Of a DNA stretch of 64,000 nucleotides, positions 14,974 through 25,007 are shown piece after piece. Positions within the stretch are counted from its first letter, which is position 1, and every line of letters begins with the position of its first letter. The notes beneath the pieces are model-generated. The model saw only the letters and a program-made list of their open reading frames with translations. It did not search any database and was not told the DNA's origin. The position numbers and the translations under genes are program-made. The DNA comes from Thiomicrorhabdus sp965603495 (GTDB taxonomy: Bacteria > Pseudomonadota > Gammaproteobacteria > Thiomicrospirales > Thiomicrospiraceae), in NCBI GenBank assembly GCA_965603495.1, contig CBFDDF010000003.1, positions 186,001 through 250,000 of the forward strand. The letters are read 5' to 3'.

Positions 14974-17900
14974 TTAATTCAGTTCAACCCATTGATCGAT
15001 ATAACTAAAATAGAGCACCCACTTTTGCGGACGGTCTTCCAGTTCTGCAAACAATCGACCATAGCGTTCTAATTGCGGCTGATAATACTCCACTTGCTGT
15101 TGGATAAACTCACCCAAGGCTTTCTTATCATCGACCTTGCCTTGATAGAGACTGGTTTTATAATCCACAATCCAGCGCACGCCAGCTTCATCGACAAAAG
15201 TTCTATCGATAATATGATTACTGACGAGACCGCCCTCTTCCAAAGCCGTCAGTGGTTGTTCCGTTTGTGATTCGATAAACGTACTGCCGAGCGCCCAACG
15301 CAATAATGGATTGCCTATGGCGTTGGCCAAAGAACGTTCGGTACGGCGTAGTGCTTCGTCTAATTCGCGCTCTTTTAAACCTTGCTGGCCTAACCACTGT
15401 TGGTAGAAAGGTAGACGTTGAGCCAGACGTTTCGCATCCCAAGTTGCAATGCCTTCGTCGACCATCTGCTCTAATACCGCATGCACTAAATTACCCACCG
15501 AGGTATTGAGAAGCGCTTGTCGGCTGGTAAAAAGATCATCCGTTTGCTGTGGTGTTTTACCCACAGTGACATCGGTCACCTCGATTACATCAGTCATATT
15601 GGTCAACGTAATGCCGTCTTCGCTTGCCTGCTTAACGGCCTCGGCACCTTGTTGAAACAGACTCGTGAATCCTTTTCTTAACAGCGGTAATCGGCTGACT
15701 TTTGGCCAAGGGGATTTCTGTTGGCTTTCATCTAACTCGACAAACTCATGACTGTGCAGTAGTTGCGTAAAGGTTAAATTCACACACGGCCACAAGGCCT
15801 CCAACATACTGCTTTTCACCGGGTTAATCACCACTTCAATATCCTCGGGTTCTTTGACGGTAATTTGCCCAAATAGATAGAGTTTTTGCTTGGCTCGGGT
15901 GGCGGCGACATACAACAGACGACCAAGCTCATAATTCTGCTTTTCCAATTCAAAGCGTTTCAACAACTGGCTTAACCGTGATACGCCCTGGCCCTTTTTG
16001 GTAATCGGCGCAATCACTAACTTTTCAGCGGATCTGCCTGACAACGCTGAACCGTTTTCATCCGCCATAAACTGGAACCATGAAACCAGCTCGGTATCAT
16101 CGCCACGCGGCTTGCGACCCAGGCCTGGTAGGATGACAGTATCAAATTCCAAGCCTTTAGATTTGTGCATGGTCATCAGTTCAATACGTTGACTCTCTGG
16201 CGAACTATCGGCTCGGGCAAACAATGCATCCATCATGATTTCGAGTTGCTTAAAGTCTAACACTTCGCCATCAAACTCCGCCAAGGTGTGGCAAAAAACC
16301 TCGACATTTTCCAATGCCAAATGTGCTTCAACCGACTGCGGGCCATCCAATTGAATCCAGCACTCTCTGACCAAGGTTGAGAAAGGCAGACTGCCTAAAC
16401 GAGATAAGGTCTGCTGCAAGACGGGAATTACATGCAGTAACCGTTGCACCCCTTCCTCTGAAAGCTGTTTTTCGGCCAGGGTTTCTTGAAATGACGAGGC
16501 CTGGTCGTTTGCTAACTTTGGATGCGAACCTTTGTCTAAGGCTGATATTGGATAGGTTAAACACGACCAAACGGACTGATAAGGCCAGTTACCCATCACC
16601 GCAAACAGATCATTCAGTGACAGCCCAACCAAAGGCGAACGCAACAACGCAATCCACGCCGCGCGGTCAGACAGATGCAATAGCGCACGGCTTAAAGCCA
16701 AACTATCCTGTACTTCTTGACGTTCGTTCAAGGCTTCCAGATCAACCGCTCTAAAGCCAATGCCGGCTTGCTTCAATAAACGGGCAATGCCCATTAAACT
16801 GGAACGCGAACGCCCCAATAAAGCGATGCTTTTGCCATCACCTTCGCTCAGTTCCGAGAGGCGCTGTTGAATCAAGGCCACGATTTCATCGGCCTCTTCT
16901 TCATGCGAACGATTGACCGCCCAAAAGCTATGTACTGCGGGTGCTTTATCCGTTGAAAAGGCAACCGAGTCACTGTAAGTCACCGCACCCTTTTCGATAT
17001 TATTGGCTTTCGGCAGGATTTTGCTGAAGTTTTGATTGACCCAATCGACCACACCCTGACTAGAACGGAAGTTGACCTTGAGGTTGAGCGGTGTCAAATT
17101 GACTTCACCGACCTTACCTTGCCAAACTTTAAGGAAGTTACCGACTTCCGCTTCACGGAAACGGTAAATTGATTGCATCGGATCACCGACGATAAACAAG
17201 GTGCGACCATCGCCGGGTTGCCAACCCGCAATCAATTTGCGTATCAATGAAAACTGCTCACTACTGGTATCTTGAAACTCATCGACCAGCAGATGCTTGA
17301 CTTGATAATCTAACTGTTGCGCCAAGTCGGTCGGTTCTAATTCATCACCTAATGCCTGACTGGCCGCTTGGGCGATCTCGATAAAATCGGCTTGTCCGCT
17401 CGATTGAAAAACCACCTTCAAATAGGCAGAGGAGACTCTTAACAACTGGATCAACCGCTGTAGATCCAACCATTGGTCATCACTGTAATGCGGTTCTGGC
17501 AGCTCCTTTAAAATCGCTAAGCTGTCTAAAACGTCTTTCGACTGACTGCCTTCTCGCAAACCCGCTAAGATATTTAGAAACTGGTCTTTACGCTCTTTGG
17601 CTTCGCCCTTGCCCGCCGGGAAACCATTTTTTTTGTTAACGGTCTTGCGAATGCCTTTTGAGTCTTTGGTGATTAACCAATCCGCCAAGCGCTGCCAAGC
17701 CTGAATATCAGACAGAGAATCGCTCAAAGGCCAGGCACCACACAAGATCTCTAACTCTGGCTGATCCTTTTGCATCGCATACTCCGCCACCTGGCAGGCT
17801 TCCTCCAACAGCGGTCGAACATGACTTAACATAGCGACTTGTTGCTTAAGCTCATCTAAGACAATGGTCTCTAAAGCGGACTCTAGAGTGGCTCGAGAAT

Positions 17901-18660
17901 CGTCACCGTTTAGGCGTAATAGATTGCCCATCCATTGGTCACGTTTTTTCAGCATGTTCATCAACAGGCTTTCAGCGCGGTTAAAGCGGCCATTCACTAA
18001 ACCTAATAGACGCGCGACTGCTTCTTCTAACGCAGGCGTTTTTAAGGTTAAGTGCACCGCTTCTTTATAGGATGAATCCACATTATGCGAAATCTGCGAC
18101 GGCGCCCCCATTTTGGATAACAATGGCATTTGACCGACTAAGTAGCTGTTCAAACCATCGATGGTTTTGATGCGCAGACGGTTAGGGTTTTGCAGTAATG
18201 ACCAGGCCTGGTGGTTATTTTGTTGCAAGGCACTTTTGGCCAATTGCCAGGTATTAAAGTCGTTTAAAGTGGCGCTTTCGGGCAGTTCGGTCAATAGCCC
18301 CATTTTTAACGCGCCCATAATACGGTCACGCATCTCGGCGGCGGCTTTTTTGGTAAAGGTCATCGCCACGATCTGTTCAGGTTGTTCGACTTGCGACAAC
18401 AGGGCTAAAAAGCGCTGCGTCAAAAGAGCCGTTTTACCCGAACCCGCAGGTGCTTGCACAATAAAAGAGCTAAACGGATTAATGGCTTCAAATCGGGCAA
18501 GACCATCAGTCAAGTTAGTATCTTGTTGAACGCCGAACAGTTCGGCCACGCCGGGGCGATCTTCAGTTTGAAAAGAAGGAGTGGATTGATCGTAAGATTG
18601 ATCGTGTTCTTGCTCGGCAAACAAATCTAGGTTGGTTTTTTCTGTCGGTGTGTTTGACAT
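14974..18660 (-). CDS. addA: AddA-like UvrD-type helicase/nuclease
   Basis: 1228 residues. SF1A helicase motifs are in order: Walker A A-G-S-G-K-T (72-77), TFTKKAAAEMRDRI, Walker B LLVDEFQDTSSEQ, FIVGDPMQSIYRFREAE, MTMHKSKGLEFDTVILP and LLYVAATRAKQKLYL. The C-terminus carries a RecB-type nuclease with GNLVHAVLEQM and VRWIVDYKTSLYQG (D...D-Y-K). Together with the next gene it would form a double-strand-break resection enzyme. It starts two bases after addB. One exact and two one-mismatch copies of ACCAGGCCTGGT lie inside it. Confidence 0.85.
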   Translation of the reverse strand: MSNTPTEKTNLDLFAEQEHDQSYDQSTPSFQTEDRPGVAELFGVQQDTNLTDGLARFEAINPFSSFIVQAPAGSGKTALLTQRFLALLSQVEQPEQIVAMTFTKKAAAEMRDRIMGALKMGLLTELPESATLNDFNTWQLAKSALQQNNHQAWSLLQNPNRLRIKTIDGLNSYLVGQMPLLSKMGAPSQISHNVDSSYKEAVHLTLKTPALEEAVARLLGLVNGRFNRAESLLMNMLKKRDQWMGNLLRLNGDDSRATLESALETIVLDELKQQVAMLSHVRPLLEEACQVAEYAMQKDQPELEILCGAWPLSDSLSDIQAWQRLADWLITKDSKGIRKTVNKKNGFPAGKGEAKERKDQFLNILAGLREGSQSKDVLDSLAILKELPEPHYSDDQWLDLQRLIQLLRVSSAYLKVVFQSSGQADFIEIAQAASQALGDELEPTDLAQQLDYQVKHLLVDEFQDTSSEQFSLIRKLIAGWQPGDGRTLFIVGDPMQSIYRFREAEVGNFLKVWQGKVGEVNLTPLNLKVNFRSSQGVVDWVNQNFSKILPKANNIEKGAVTYSDSVAFSTDKAPAVHSFWAVNRSHEEEADEIVALIQQRLSELSEGDGKSIALLGRSRSSLMGIARLLKQAGIGFRAVDLEALNERQEVQDSLALSRALLHLSDRAAWIALLRSPLVGLSLNDLFAVMGNWPYQSVWSCLTYPISALDKGSHPKLANDQASSFQETLAEKQLSEEGVQRLLHVIPVLQQTLSRLGSLPFSTLVRECWIQLDGPQSVEAHLALENVEVFCHTLAEFDGEVLDFKQLEIMMDALFARADSSPESQRIELMTMHKSKGLEFDTVILPGLGRKPRGDDTELVSWFQFMADENGSALSGRSAEKLVIAPITKKGQGVSRLSQLLKRFELEKQNYELGRLLYVAATRAKQKLYLFGQITVKEPEDIEVVINPVKSSMLEALWPCVNLTFTQLLHSHEFVELDESQQKSPWPKVSRLPLLRKGFTSLFQQGAEAVKQASEDGITLTNMTDVIEVTDVTVGKTPQQTDDLFTSRQALLNTSVGNLVHAVLEQMVDEGIATWDAKRLAQRLPFYQQWLGQQGLKERELDEALRRTERSLANAIGNPLLRWALGSTFIESQTEQPLTALEEGGLVSNHIIDRTFVDEAGVRWIVDYKTSLYQGKVDDKKALGEFIQQQVEYYQPQLERYGRLFAELEDRPQKWVLYFSYIDQWVELN
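16118..16129. repeat. ACCAGGCCTGGT near-copy inside addA
   Basis: CCCAGGCCTGGT, one mismatch; encodes LPGLG on the minus strand. Confidence 0.6.
16494..16505. repeat. ACCAGGCCTGGT near-copy inside addA
   Basis: ACGAGGCCTGGT, one mismatch. Confidence 0.6.
18201..18212. repeat. ACCAGGCCTGGT palindrome, copy 9 (in addA)
   Basis: Exact copy within coding sequence; encodes H-Q-A-W-S on the minus strand. Confidence 0.9.
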
Positions 18661-18662
18661 GA

Positions 18663-21491
18663 TTAAGCCCCCCCTTGTAATGCATAGTGATTACTATCAT
18701 CTTCATCGCTGAAACGTTGCTGTTGCTTCATTTCTGGCAGGCGCAACGCCAACTTACAATTGGCATATTGAATATCGGTCTCTTTATCAAATGCCATCTC
18801 GGCACAACCCAGTTGAATATCACTGGCCAGGTCGGAAACTTGCTGTCTTAGATGGCCTAAAAAATGCACCCAGGTGGTTTCATAATATTCATGGCCTTCC
18901 TTTTCAGCCATTTTGGAAAATACCTTAATTGAGTAGGGATCTTTATAGAGCACGTCATCCTCTGCGGTTATGGCACTGATCTTGACCCCATCGTCCGAAT
19001 GCAACAGACCATAACCAATCCCAGAAATCTCATCACTTACCGCATGTAAATACACCGCCAACTGGGGCGCTTTGGTAGGCGTTTTTAACAGATCACTGAT
19101 ACCGGCTTTACCGGTCTTATAATCAATAATGACCTTTTCGCCCGCCACCAGATCGATTCGGTCGATAATCACGCTGAACTCAATGCCCGCCAGGGTGATT
19201 TGGTGGGGTTCTTCTCTGCCGACCACTTCAAAACTCGACCGAGTTTTCTCAAGTTCTAGCCATTGTAGACAGAGCTCTAGAATTCGGGCTTGTTCCAGTT
19301 CTAAATAGGCGTTTTCAATGGTGCCCTGGAGCTCTGCAAAACTTTGGGTAATGTGATTTTGCAGACGTTCTGCCAATTCGTCATCCGTTAACAATAACAT
19401 CGCATTCTGGGTTTTGGTCTCTTGCCAAAAATGCTCCAAAACCGCATGCACCAAGGTGCCCTGATTGGTATTTTGCAAGCCCTCTTCGACGCTCTGCAAT
19501 CCATATTTACCACCCAAGCGATAATCCATAAAGGCCATTAATGGACACTGACTTTGCGCCTGCAAAATACCCGTTCCCCCAGGGGCTTTTGAGCCTTCGG
19601 GTACTTGTGGGCCTTTGGTATCGAGCACCCATTCAATCGGCTGTTCGGCATCGCGTAATAAAAAGACCTGCTCTGCTAATGAACGATAATTTAGCGGAGT
19701 GTAAGGTGGTAAATCTATCTCTTGCAAGACCTGTAATTCATCACGACGGACATAAATTAGCGGACTGGCTAATAACTCGGCATCACCTTTATGTTGCGCA
19801 TAACTCCAAACCAGCGCCGGAGCACATTCGGCTAAACGTTCAGTCACTTGCAAGGCGTAATCTAATTCACGTTTTGCATCGCAACGCGGTGAACGCTGTT
19901 CTCTCTGTAAGGCCATCGGTAAAAAAGGATTGGGATTGGGCATTCTGGGCCAGGCTTCATCGGTTAACCCCATGACCCACAAGGCATCAAATTGTTGACC
20001 ACCGGCCTCCAGCATTCCCATAATCTGAATGGGTTGCAGACCTTTACTTTGCGATTGGTGCAGTTGTTCTGACAGAAAACGTCTAAACAGTGATAACCAA
20101 GCAGAGACCGACTGCTTGCCAACCATTTCAGTGACCATTGAAAAATTGGTGACAGCGGATTCAAACGCCGTTTTTTGTTGGTATTCATCACTGTTTAAGG
20201 TTCTGCTACCTGGCCAGTTTATCAACTGTAAAACATCCCAGGTGGCTTGAATGAACTCCGTTAGGCTCAACTTAGCAGGCAGTTCGAGTTCCGCTTGTTG
20301 GCGTAAACTTTGTAATAACGCTCTAGGTAAGGCTTTGGCTGACTCGGTCTCCAATAGACTCGGCCAAGCAAAGTTAGACCACTGTAAACGCCTAAAACCT
20401 GCATCCGCTTGTTGGCATTGCACAAAACTGCCCTGACTATAAGGCGAGATTAACCACTGACTCCAGTCGGCATAGGTACAAGGCTTTTGAGGGCGTAAAA
20501 ACAACTGTAAACTTAACCAGGCATTTTGCACCAATGGCAAAGTCAGTAGCGACTCCCCTAGTGACAAGTTATAAAACGGCGGCGTCGTCCGCGTACTGCT
20601 GAGGGCTTGCAAACCTTGTAGGCTCAGTTGCTCATCCAAACACTGGCTTAAAGCCACTTTATAATCGGCTAGATTTGGCGATACCACGCCAATTTTAATT
20701 TCATGCTCCGGTTTGACCAAAGACAATGTTTGCCATTGTTGAACACACCATAAGGCCACTTGCTGCACTTCATCTTGCGCGTCTAAAGCGCTGTACAGGC
20801 TCTGGCTGGATTGATGTAAATCTGAATCCATACTCTCTTCAGTCACCTGACACCCTAAGGATTCTACAGCCGCTTGCCACTGGGTGATTAACGGGGCTAT
20901 TTCATCAAAACCATGCAAACAAAAGGCATCCGGCAGATTACCTTTACCCATCTGCAACCACTGCAAACGCTGTTGCTGTGCCAGGACATCATCCTGCCAA
21001 TTATTGGCTGTTAACTTTTTGAGATAACGTGACTGACAGCTTTTGAATAATAACGTCTCATTCGAGTGAAACGATGTTTCCAACCAACCCTCTGGAAACC
21101 AAGATTGCGCAAGTGACCAGGCCTGGTAGAGTTGTTTGGCCGTACTCGAGACATTGAGTAAGGCAATGCTTTGAATGCTATGATTTGTATGGCTATCGCC
21201 CTCCTGAGAAGCTTCACCCAAGTTGCTTAAAGCCGTTTCGCGCGACTCTAACTCTTCTTGCAATACTTGCTCCCACAACCACTGCGCTTCAAAGCCACTG
21301 AGCACTTTGCTCGGCAGCTCATCCATCGATAATTCGCCGCGTAGTAAGCAGCCCTCTTGCCACAAAGACCACCACTGGCTAAAGGTCATGATCTCTGGCG
21401 TTTGAATCACCGAATGGCTTTGCTGTTGTATGGCTTGTTGCTTAAGCGTGCTACTTAAACGGCTGTTGGCAGTGATATGAATGATTTTCAT
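18663..21491 (-). CDS. addB: AddB-like PD-(D/E)XK nuclease subunit
   Basis: 942 residues. The N-terminal half is a degenerate helicase-like scaffold, starting KIIHITANSRLSSTLKQQ and including PIQIMGMLEAGGQQFDALWV and LTDEAWPRMPNPNPFLP. The C-terminal RecB-like nuclease has GTLVHAVLEHFWQ, IIDRIDLV and VIIDYKTGKAG. AddB proteins usually carry four cysteines for an iron-sulfur staple. Here SQCPLMAF keeps the first, but the terminal cluster reads YANCKLALRLPE, with the other expected positions replaced, so the cluster is probably lost. Forms an operon with addA. The distant match to helicase motifs is why AddB rather than RecC is chosen. Confidence 0.78.
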   Translation of the reverse strand: MKIIHITANSRLSSTLKQQAIQQQSHSVIQTPEIMTFSQWWSLWQEGCLLRGELSMDELPSKVLSGFEAQWLWEQVLQEELESRETALSNLGEASQEGDSHTNHSIQSIALLNVSSTAKQLYQAWSLAQSWFPEGWLETSFHSNETLLFKSCQSRYLKKLTANNWQDDVLAQQQRLQWLQMGKGNLPDAFCLHGFDEIAPLITQWQAAVESLGCQVTEESMDSDLHQSSQSLYSALDAQDEVQQVALWCVQQWQTLSLVKPEHEIKIGVVSPNLADYKVALSQCLDEQLSLQGLQALSSTRTTPPFYNLSLGESLLTLPLVQNAWLSLQLFLRPQKPCTYADWSQWLISPYSQGSFVQCQQADAGFRRLQWSNFAWPSLLETESAKALPRALLQSLRQQAELELPAKLSLTEFIQATWDVLQLINWPGSRTLNSDEYQQKTAFESAVTNFSMVTEMVGKQSVSAWLSLFRRFLSEQLHQSQSKGLQPIQIMGMLEAGGQQFDALWVMGLTDEAWPRMPNPNPFLPMALQREQRSPRCDAKRELDYALQVTERLAECAPALVWSYAQHKGDAELLASPLIYVRRDELQVLQEIDLPPYTPLNYRSLAEQVFLLRDAEQPIEWVLDTKGPQVPEGSKAPGGTGILQAQSQCPLMAFMDYRLGGKYGLQSVEEGLQNTNQGTLVHAVLEHFWQETKTQNAMLLLTDDELAERLQNHITQSFAELQGTIENAYLELEQARILELCLQWLELEKTRSSFEVVGREEPHQITLAGIEFSVIIDRIDLVAGEKVIIDYKTGKAGISDLLKTPTKAPQLAVYLHAVSDEISGIGYGLLHSDDGVKISAITAEDDVLYKDPYSIKVFSKMAEKEGHEYYETTWVHFLGHLRQQVSDLASDIQLGCAEMAFDKETDIQYANCKLALRLPEMKQQQRFSDEDDSNHYALQGGA
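21116..21127. repeat. ACCAGGCCTGGT palindrome, copy 10 (in addB)
   Basis: Exact copy within coding sequence; encodes Y-Q-A-W-S on the minus strand. Confidence 0.9.
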
Positions 21492-21637
21492 CGAACTCGC
21501 TTCTTAAGAAAAGGGCTTATATACATTTTACAGACGGCTTAAGCCGTTGCTTTAGTACTTGTTAAGAACTGACCATTATGGCAAATATTCAAGGACATAT
21601 GGGGGTAAACACGGGCAAATAAATACGCGGTGATAAA

Positions 21638-22495
21638 TCAAATTAATAGTTGAATCCAGCGTGGACCATGAGTTTTCATGACTAATTTTGCCTGTGGGGT
21701 TTGCGGATAATGATGATTGACCAAATCCCAAAAGGCTTTGGAGTGATTGGCGTGGACTAAATGACACAGCTCATGCACCACCACATAATCAATCACCCAT
21801 GCCGGCGCTTGCATTAGACGCCAGTTAAATTGGATGCGACCATCGGCATAACAACTGCCCCAGCGCGACTTGTAGCCTTTGACTGTGAGACTTTTCGGCT
21901 CAACACCGATCTGCTGAGCATAATGGGCTAATTTAGGTTCAAGGTAAGCAACCGCTTGCGCTTGCATAAAGGCTTGAATATTTTGACAGGCCTGGGTCGC
22001 ACATTCATCGGCACTCAGTTGGCAGTAATGCCTTTCATTCCAATAAAGAGAACATACTTCATCCTTTATTAAAACGTCCGCAACCACGTCTGTAACCGCC
22101 TCATGCGGAGCCGTTTCTTTATACTGAATGCGAAAAACGGTTTGCGCCCCCAAAAACTCTAGAACATCGCCCTCTTTGCCCTGGAAAAGGGACATGGACT
22201 GATAAGAGGGGTGGCGTAATTCTAGGGTTTTAAGTGCCTTTTGCATCCATTCCTGATGCCCGGTCAACAAGGCTAATAAGTGTTTATTGGAAAAGTGCTT
22301 GGGCACTAAAATAGCGACGCCGGCAGGACGCGTTTTTAAAGCAATGGATTTTTTGCGTGTAGTACGCACGATAGGCAGTGTTTGATGACCCACTTGAAAG
22401 TGATTCAAATCAGGCTTTGCTTCAGGTTTTGCTTTCGGTTTTAAGCGCGTGAATAAAGACACTTTTTTCTTTTTATTAACCGCGAAGCCTTCCAT
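21638..22495 (-). CDS. YgjP/SprT-like zinc metalloprotease-fold protein (DUF45)
   Basis: 285 residues. The zincin signature H-E-L-C-H appears in VVVHELCHLVHANHSKAFW at about residue 241. The DUF45 hallmarks YKSRWGSCYADGRIQFNWRLMQAP and IDYVVVHELCH are intact. The N-terminal 40 residues are basic and unique. Function of the family is not settled; an UTP-binding or proteolytic role has been discussed for relatives. Monocistronic-looking, downstream of the EAL-HDOD gene on the same strand. Confidence 0.82.
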   Translation of the reverse strand: MEGFAVNKKKKVSLFTRLKPKAKPEAKPDLNHFQVGHQTLPIVRTTRKKSIALKTRPAGVAILVPKHFSNKHLLALLTGHQEWMQKALKTLELRHPSYQSMSLFQGKEGDVLEFLGAQTVFRIQYKETAPHEAVTDVVADVLIKDEVCSLYWNERHYCQLSADECATQACQNIQAFMQAQAVAYLEPKLAHYAQQIGVEPKSLTVKGYKSRWGSCYADGRIQFNWRLMQAPAWVIDYVVVHELCHLVHANHSKAFWDLVNHHYPQTPQAKLVMKTHGPRWIQLLI

Positions 22496-22568
22496 AACGC
22501 TATGCCCTGAAAAGATAACCAGGCCATAAAAAACATTACCGTAACAACGCGTGTGGGTGAAAGATTGA

Positions 22569-23789
22569 CTAGCCGTTGAGACTGGCTATTGTTTTATAAG
22601 CCCAACCATTGGCCGCCATATAGGCACTTGAAATTACCATTAAATCGATGGCTTCACGACCAGGGATATCAATACGGGTATTGCCTTGCTCTAACGCACG
22701 CACGACCCAGATAACACGACCCATCTCGCCCGACTGGTCAACTAAGGCATCTTTAACTTCTTGTGACAGCGGCAGTTGTTCAACCACATCGGCCATTGGA
22801 ATTTTTAGAAAAGCATTGAGGGTCGAAAACAAGCCGGCCATAAAGTAGCGATCTTTTTCAGAATCCAAGCCCATCTTTTCTGCCATGCCTTCTAAAAACT
22901 TAGCGCGTACTAAAGCGGCCACTAATAGTTCAGCTGGCACATCTTCCATGGAGGACATCATCATCATATTCACCCAAAACTTAAGGCGTTTTAAGCCCAT
23001 ATAGTTAACCGCGTCTTTCAGGGTTTCGACTTGATGCACAATGCCGGTACTTGGGTGATTAATCGCGCTGAGCAATTTATGGGTTAAGCCAACATCAGTG
23101 CTCACCGTTTGGGCGATTTCCTCAAAACTGACCTCAGGATCATTGACCTCAGCTAGCAGCTTAAGCATCGCCAATTTATTATTAGAGAGGGCTTTCTCTG
23201 ATGAGAAGATTGGATTAGTAAAGAAAAACCCTTGAAAATAATCTGCACCACAGGCCTGATACTCTTCAAACTGTTCAACGGTTTCTAATCCGGTGATGAT
23301 AACGGTAATCTGTTTTTGCTTTAAATTGCTGACCATCTCGGTGACTTGCTCAACAGTCCATTTGTGCGCATCAATCTTAACGATTTTCGCTAAACTTAAT
23401 AATTTATCATTGGCTTCTGTCGGCTGATAATCATCGATTGCAACTTTCACGCCCGCTTGAATAATCTCTTTTAAGGCCGTTAACGACTCTTTGTCTTTAA
23501 GCAGTTCACTGGTCACTTCCACCGTCAATGAAGACAAGGGTTCAATTTTTGGCAACAAATCCAGTCTTAACAGCTGTATTGGTGTTTTATAAAAAGTTGG
23601 CTTGCCTGCCGTTAAATTTTCAACCCCAACGTTCTTTTGAATCCCCTCACAAAAAGACTTAATCTCTTTGGCCCACTGACCTACTGGCACCCCCCCTTTA
23701 CCCATGGTTTCCATTGACAATTGGTAACCATAGAGATTCTGTTGCCCATCTAAAAGAGGTTGCTTATTTAAGAACAGTTGATTGGCCAT
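22569..23789 (-). CDS. Degenerate EAL plus HDOD domain signalling protein
   Basis: 406 residues. The N-terminal 200 residues follow the EAL phosphodiesterase fold, but catalytic residues are gone: YGYQLSME in place of the YGYELL/EAL signature, EVTSELL for the ExTE segment, IDDYQPTEAND for DDFG. The QGFFFTNP tail of EAL domains remains. The C-terminal half is HDOD (VSTDVGLTHKLLSAINHP...). It is thus likely a c-di-GMP-inactive signalling adaptor like YuxH/CmgA proteins. AGGA lies eight bases before the ATG. Confidence 0.82.
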   Translation of the reverse strand: MANQLFLNKQPLLDGQQNLYGYQLSMETMGKGGVPVGQWAKEIKSFCEGIQKNVGVENLTAGKPTFYKTPIQLLRLDLLPKIEPLSSLTVEVTSELLKDKESLTALKEIIQAGVKVAIDDYQPTEANDKLLSLAKIVKIDAHKWTVEQVTEMVSNLKQKQITVIITGLETVEQFEEYQACGADYFQGFFFTNPIFSSEKALSNNKLAMLKLLAEVNDPEVSFEEIAQTVSTDVGLTHKLLSAINHPSTGIVHQVETLKDAVNYMGLKRLKFWVNMMMMSSMEDVPAELLVAALVRAKFLEGMAEKMGLDSEKDRYFMAGLFSTLNAFLKIPMADVVEQLPLSQEVKDALVDQSGEMGRVIWVVRALEQGNTRIDIPGREAIDLMVISSAYMAANGWAYKTIASLNG

Positions 23790-24052
23790 AGTCTAATCCT
23801 AGCGAGTTGATTCAAATGATAGCGTGCTTAAATGGCTCAGATAAAACCCCTTTCAAACGGGACGAAGGCCACTTTTCAAACATATTTATTAAAGGTCATT
23901 ATAGGGCGATTTTGACAATGAAAAGACATATTATCGGTTAATTGCCGCTTATTGGGATAAAGCCAAGGCTTCGTTCAACTCCCAACATGCTAAGTAATTG
24001 TTTTATTAAACCCGATTTATGCATTTAGACATTTTAATCTATACTAGCCTTT

Positions 24053-24949
24053 ATGAACGCAAACCCAACAAAGCAGCACTATACTCTTACGATTAAGCAT
24101 CCTGGAGATGCACTTGAACACTTAGCCGAGTTAACGGGCTTAAGTAAACAACAATTGAAAAACAGCGCCCTTAAAGGCGCGGTTTGGTTGACTCAATCCA
24201 GTCCATCAAAACCCTCTAAACCCGAACGCCTCAGACGCTTGAAAAAAGCGCTGTTGCCTGGCATGATTTTAGACTTTTACTATTTTCCTGAATTGTTAAA
24301 TGCTGAGCAGCCCCCTGCTCTGCTCATAATGGATAAGCAGAGTTATTCGGTATGGCTGAAACCTCGCGGCATGCTATCACAGGGGTCTAAATGGGGCGAT
24401 CATACGGCGCTGTATCGCTGGGTAGAAATGCATTACAAGCCAAACAATGAAACTCGTCAGGCCTGGATCGTGCACCGTTTAGACCGCGCTACTCAAGGCT
24501 TGATGTTACTTGCGCATACTAAAAAAATGGCCCAAACCTTGAGTCACTATTTTGAAAGTCGTCAAATCCACAAATCTTACCAAGCCAATGTCTGGGGAGA
24601 ATTTCCAGCAGAAGACCAAACCATAACCTTGCCGATTGACGATAAACCAGCGGTCAGTCATATCAGCTTAAAAGCCTACAATGCTGAGCTGAATATATCA
24701 CGGGTTACGGTGGATATTGAAACCGGCCGCAAACATCAAATTCGCCGCCATCTTTCTGAGTCTGGTTTTCCGATTATTGGGGATCGTCTATACGGTGATG
24801 AGTCGTTGGATTTGGCACTGCAAACGAACGGCGAAGCTCGACCTGATTTGCAGCTCACAGCCTATCAACTGAGTTTTGTTTGCCCGATATCACAAGAACC
24901 CACTCTCTGTGCTTTGACAGAAGATCAACTCGATTTAATGGCCGTTTAA
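24053..24949 (+). CDS. RluA-family pseudouridine synthase
   Basis: 298 residues. Converts uridine to pseudouridine in RNA; the target (rRNA or tRNA) cannot be told. An S4-like N-terminal segment (about residues 15-75) precedes the catalytic domain. The catalytic motif HRLDRATQG has the nucleophilic D144. KPRGMLSQG and ETGRKHQIRRHLSESGFPIIGDRLYG are the other family blocks. A core CAGGCCTGG lies within RQAWIVHRLD. Confidence 0.88.
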   Translation: MNANPTKQHYTLTIKHPGDALEHLAELTGLSKQQLKNSALKGAVWLTQSSPSKPSKPERLRRLKKALLPGMILDFYYFPELLNAEQPPALLIMDKQSYSVWLKPRGMLSQGSKWGDHTALYRWVEMHYKPNNETRQAWIVHRLDRATQGLMLLAHTKKMAQTLSHYFESRQIHKSYQANVWGEFPAEDQTITLPIDDKPAVSHISLKAYNAELNISRVTVDIETGRKHQIRRHLSESGFPIIGDRLYGDESLDLALQTNGEARPDLQLTAYQLSFVCPISQEPTLCALTEDQLDLMAV

Positions 24950-25007
24950 TCGCCTTTAATGCTGTTTGAACTTCGGTCAACTTTTTTCTCAATCATAAAG
25001 GATTGGC

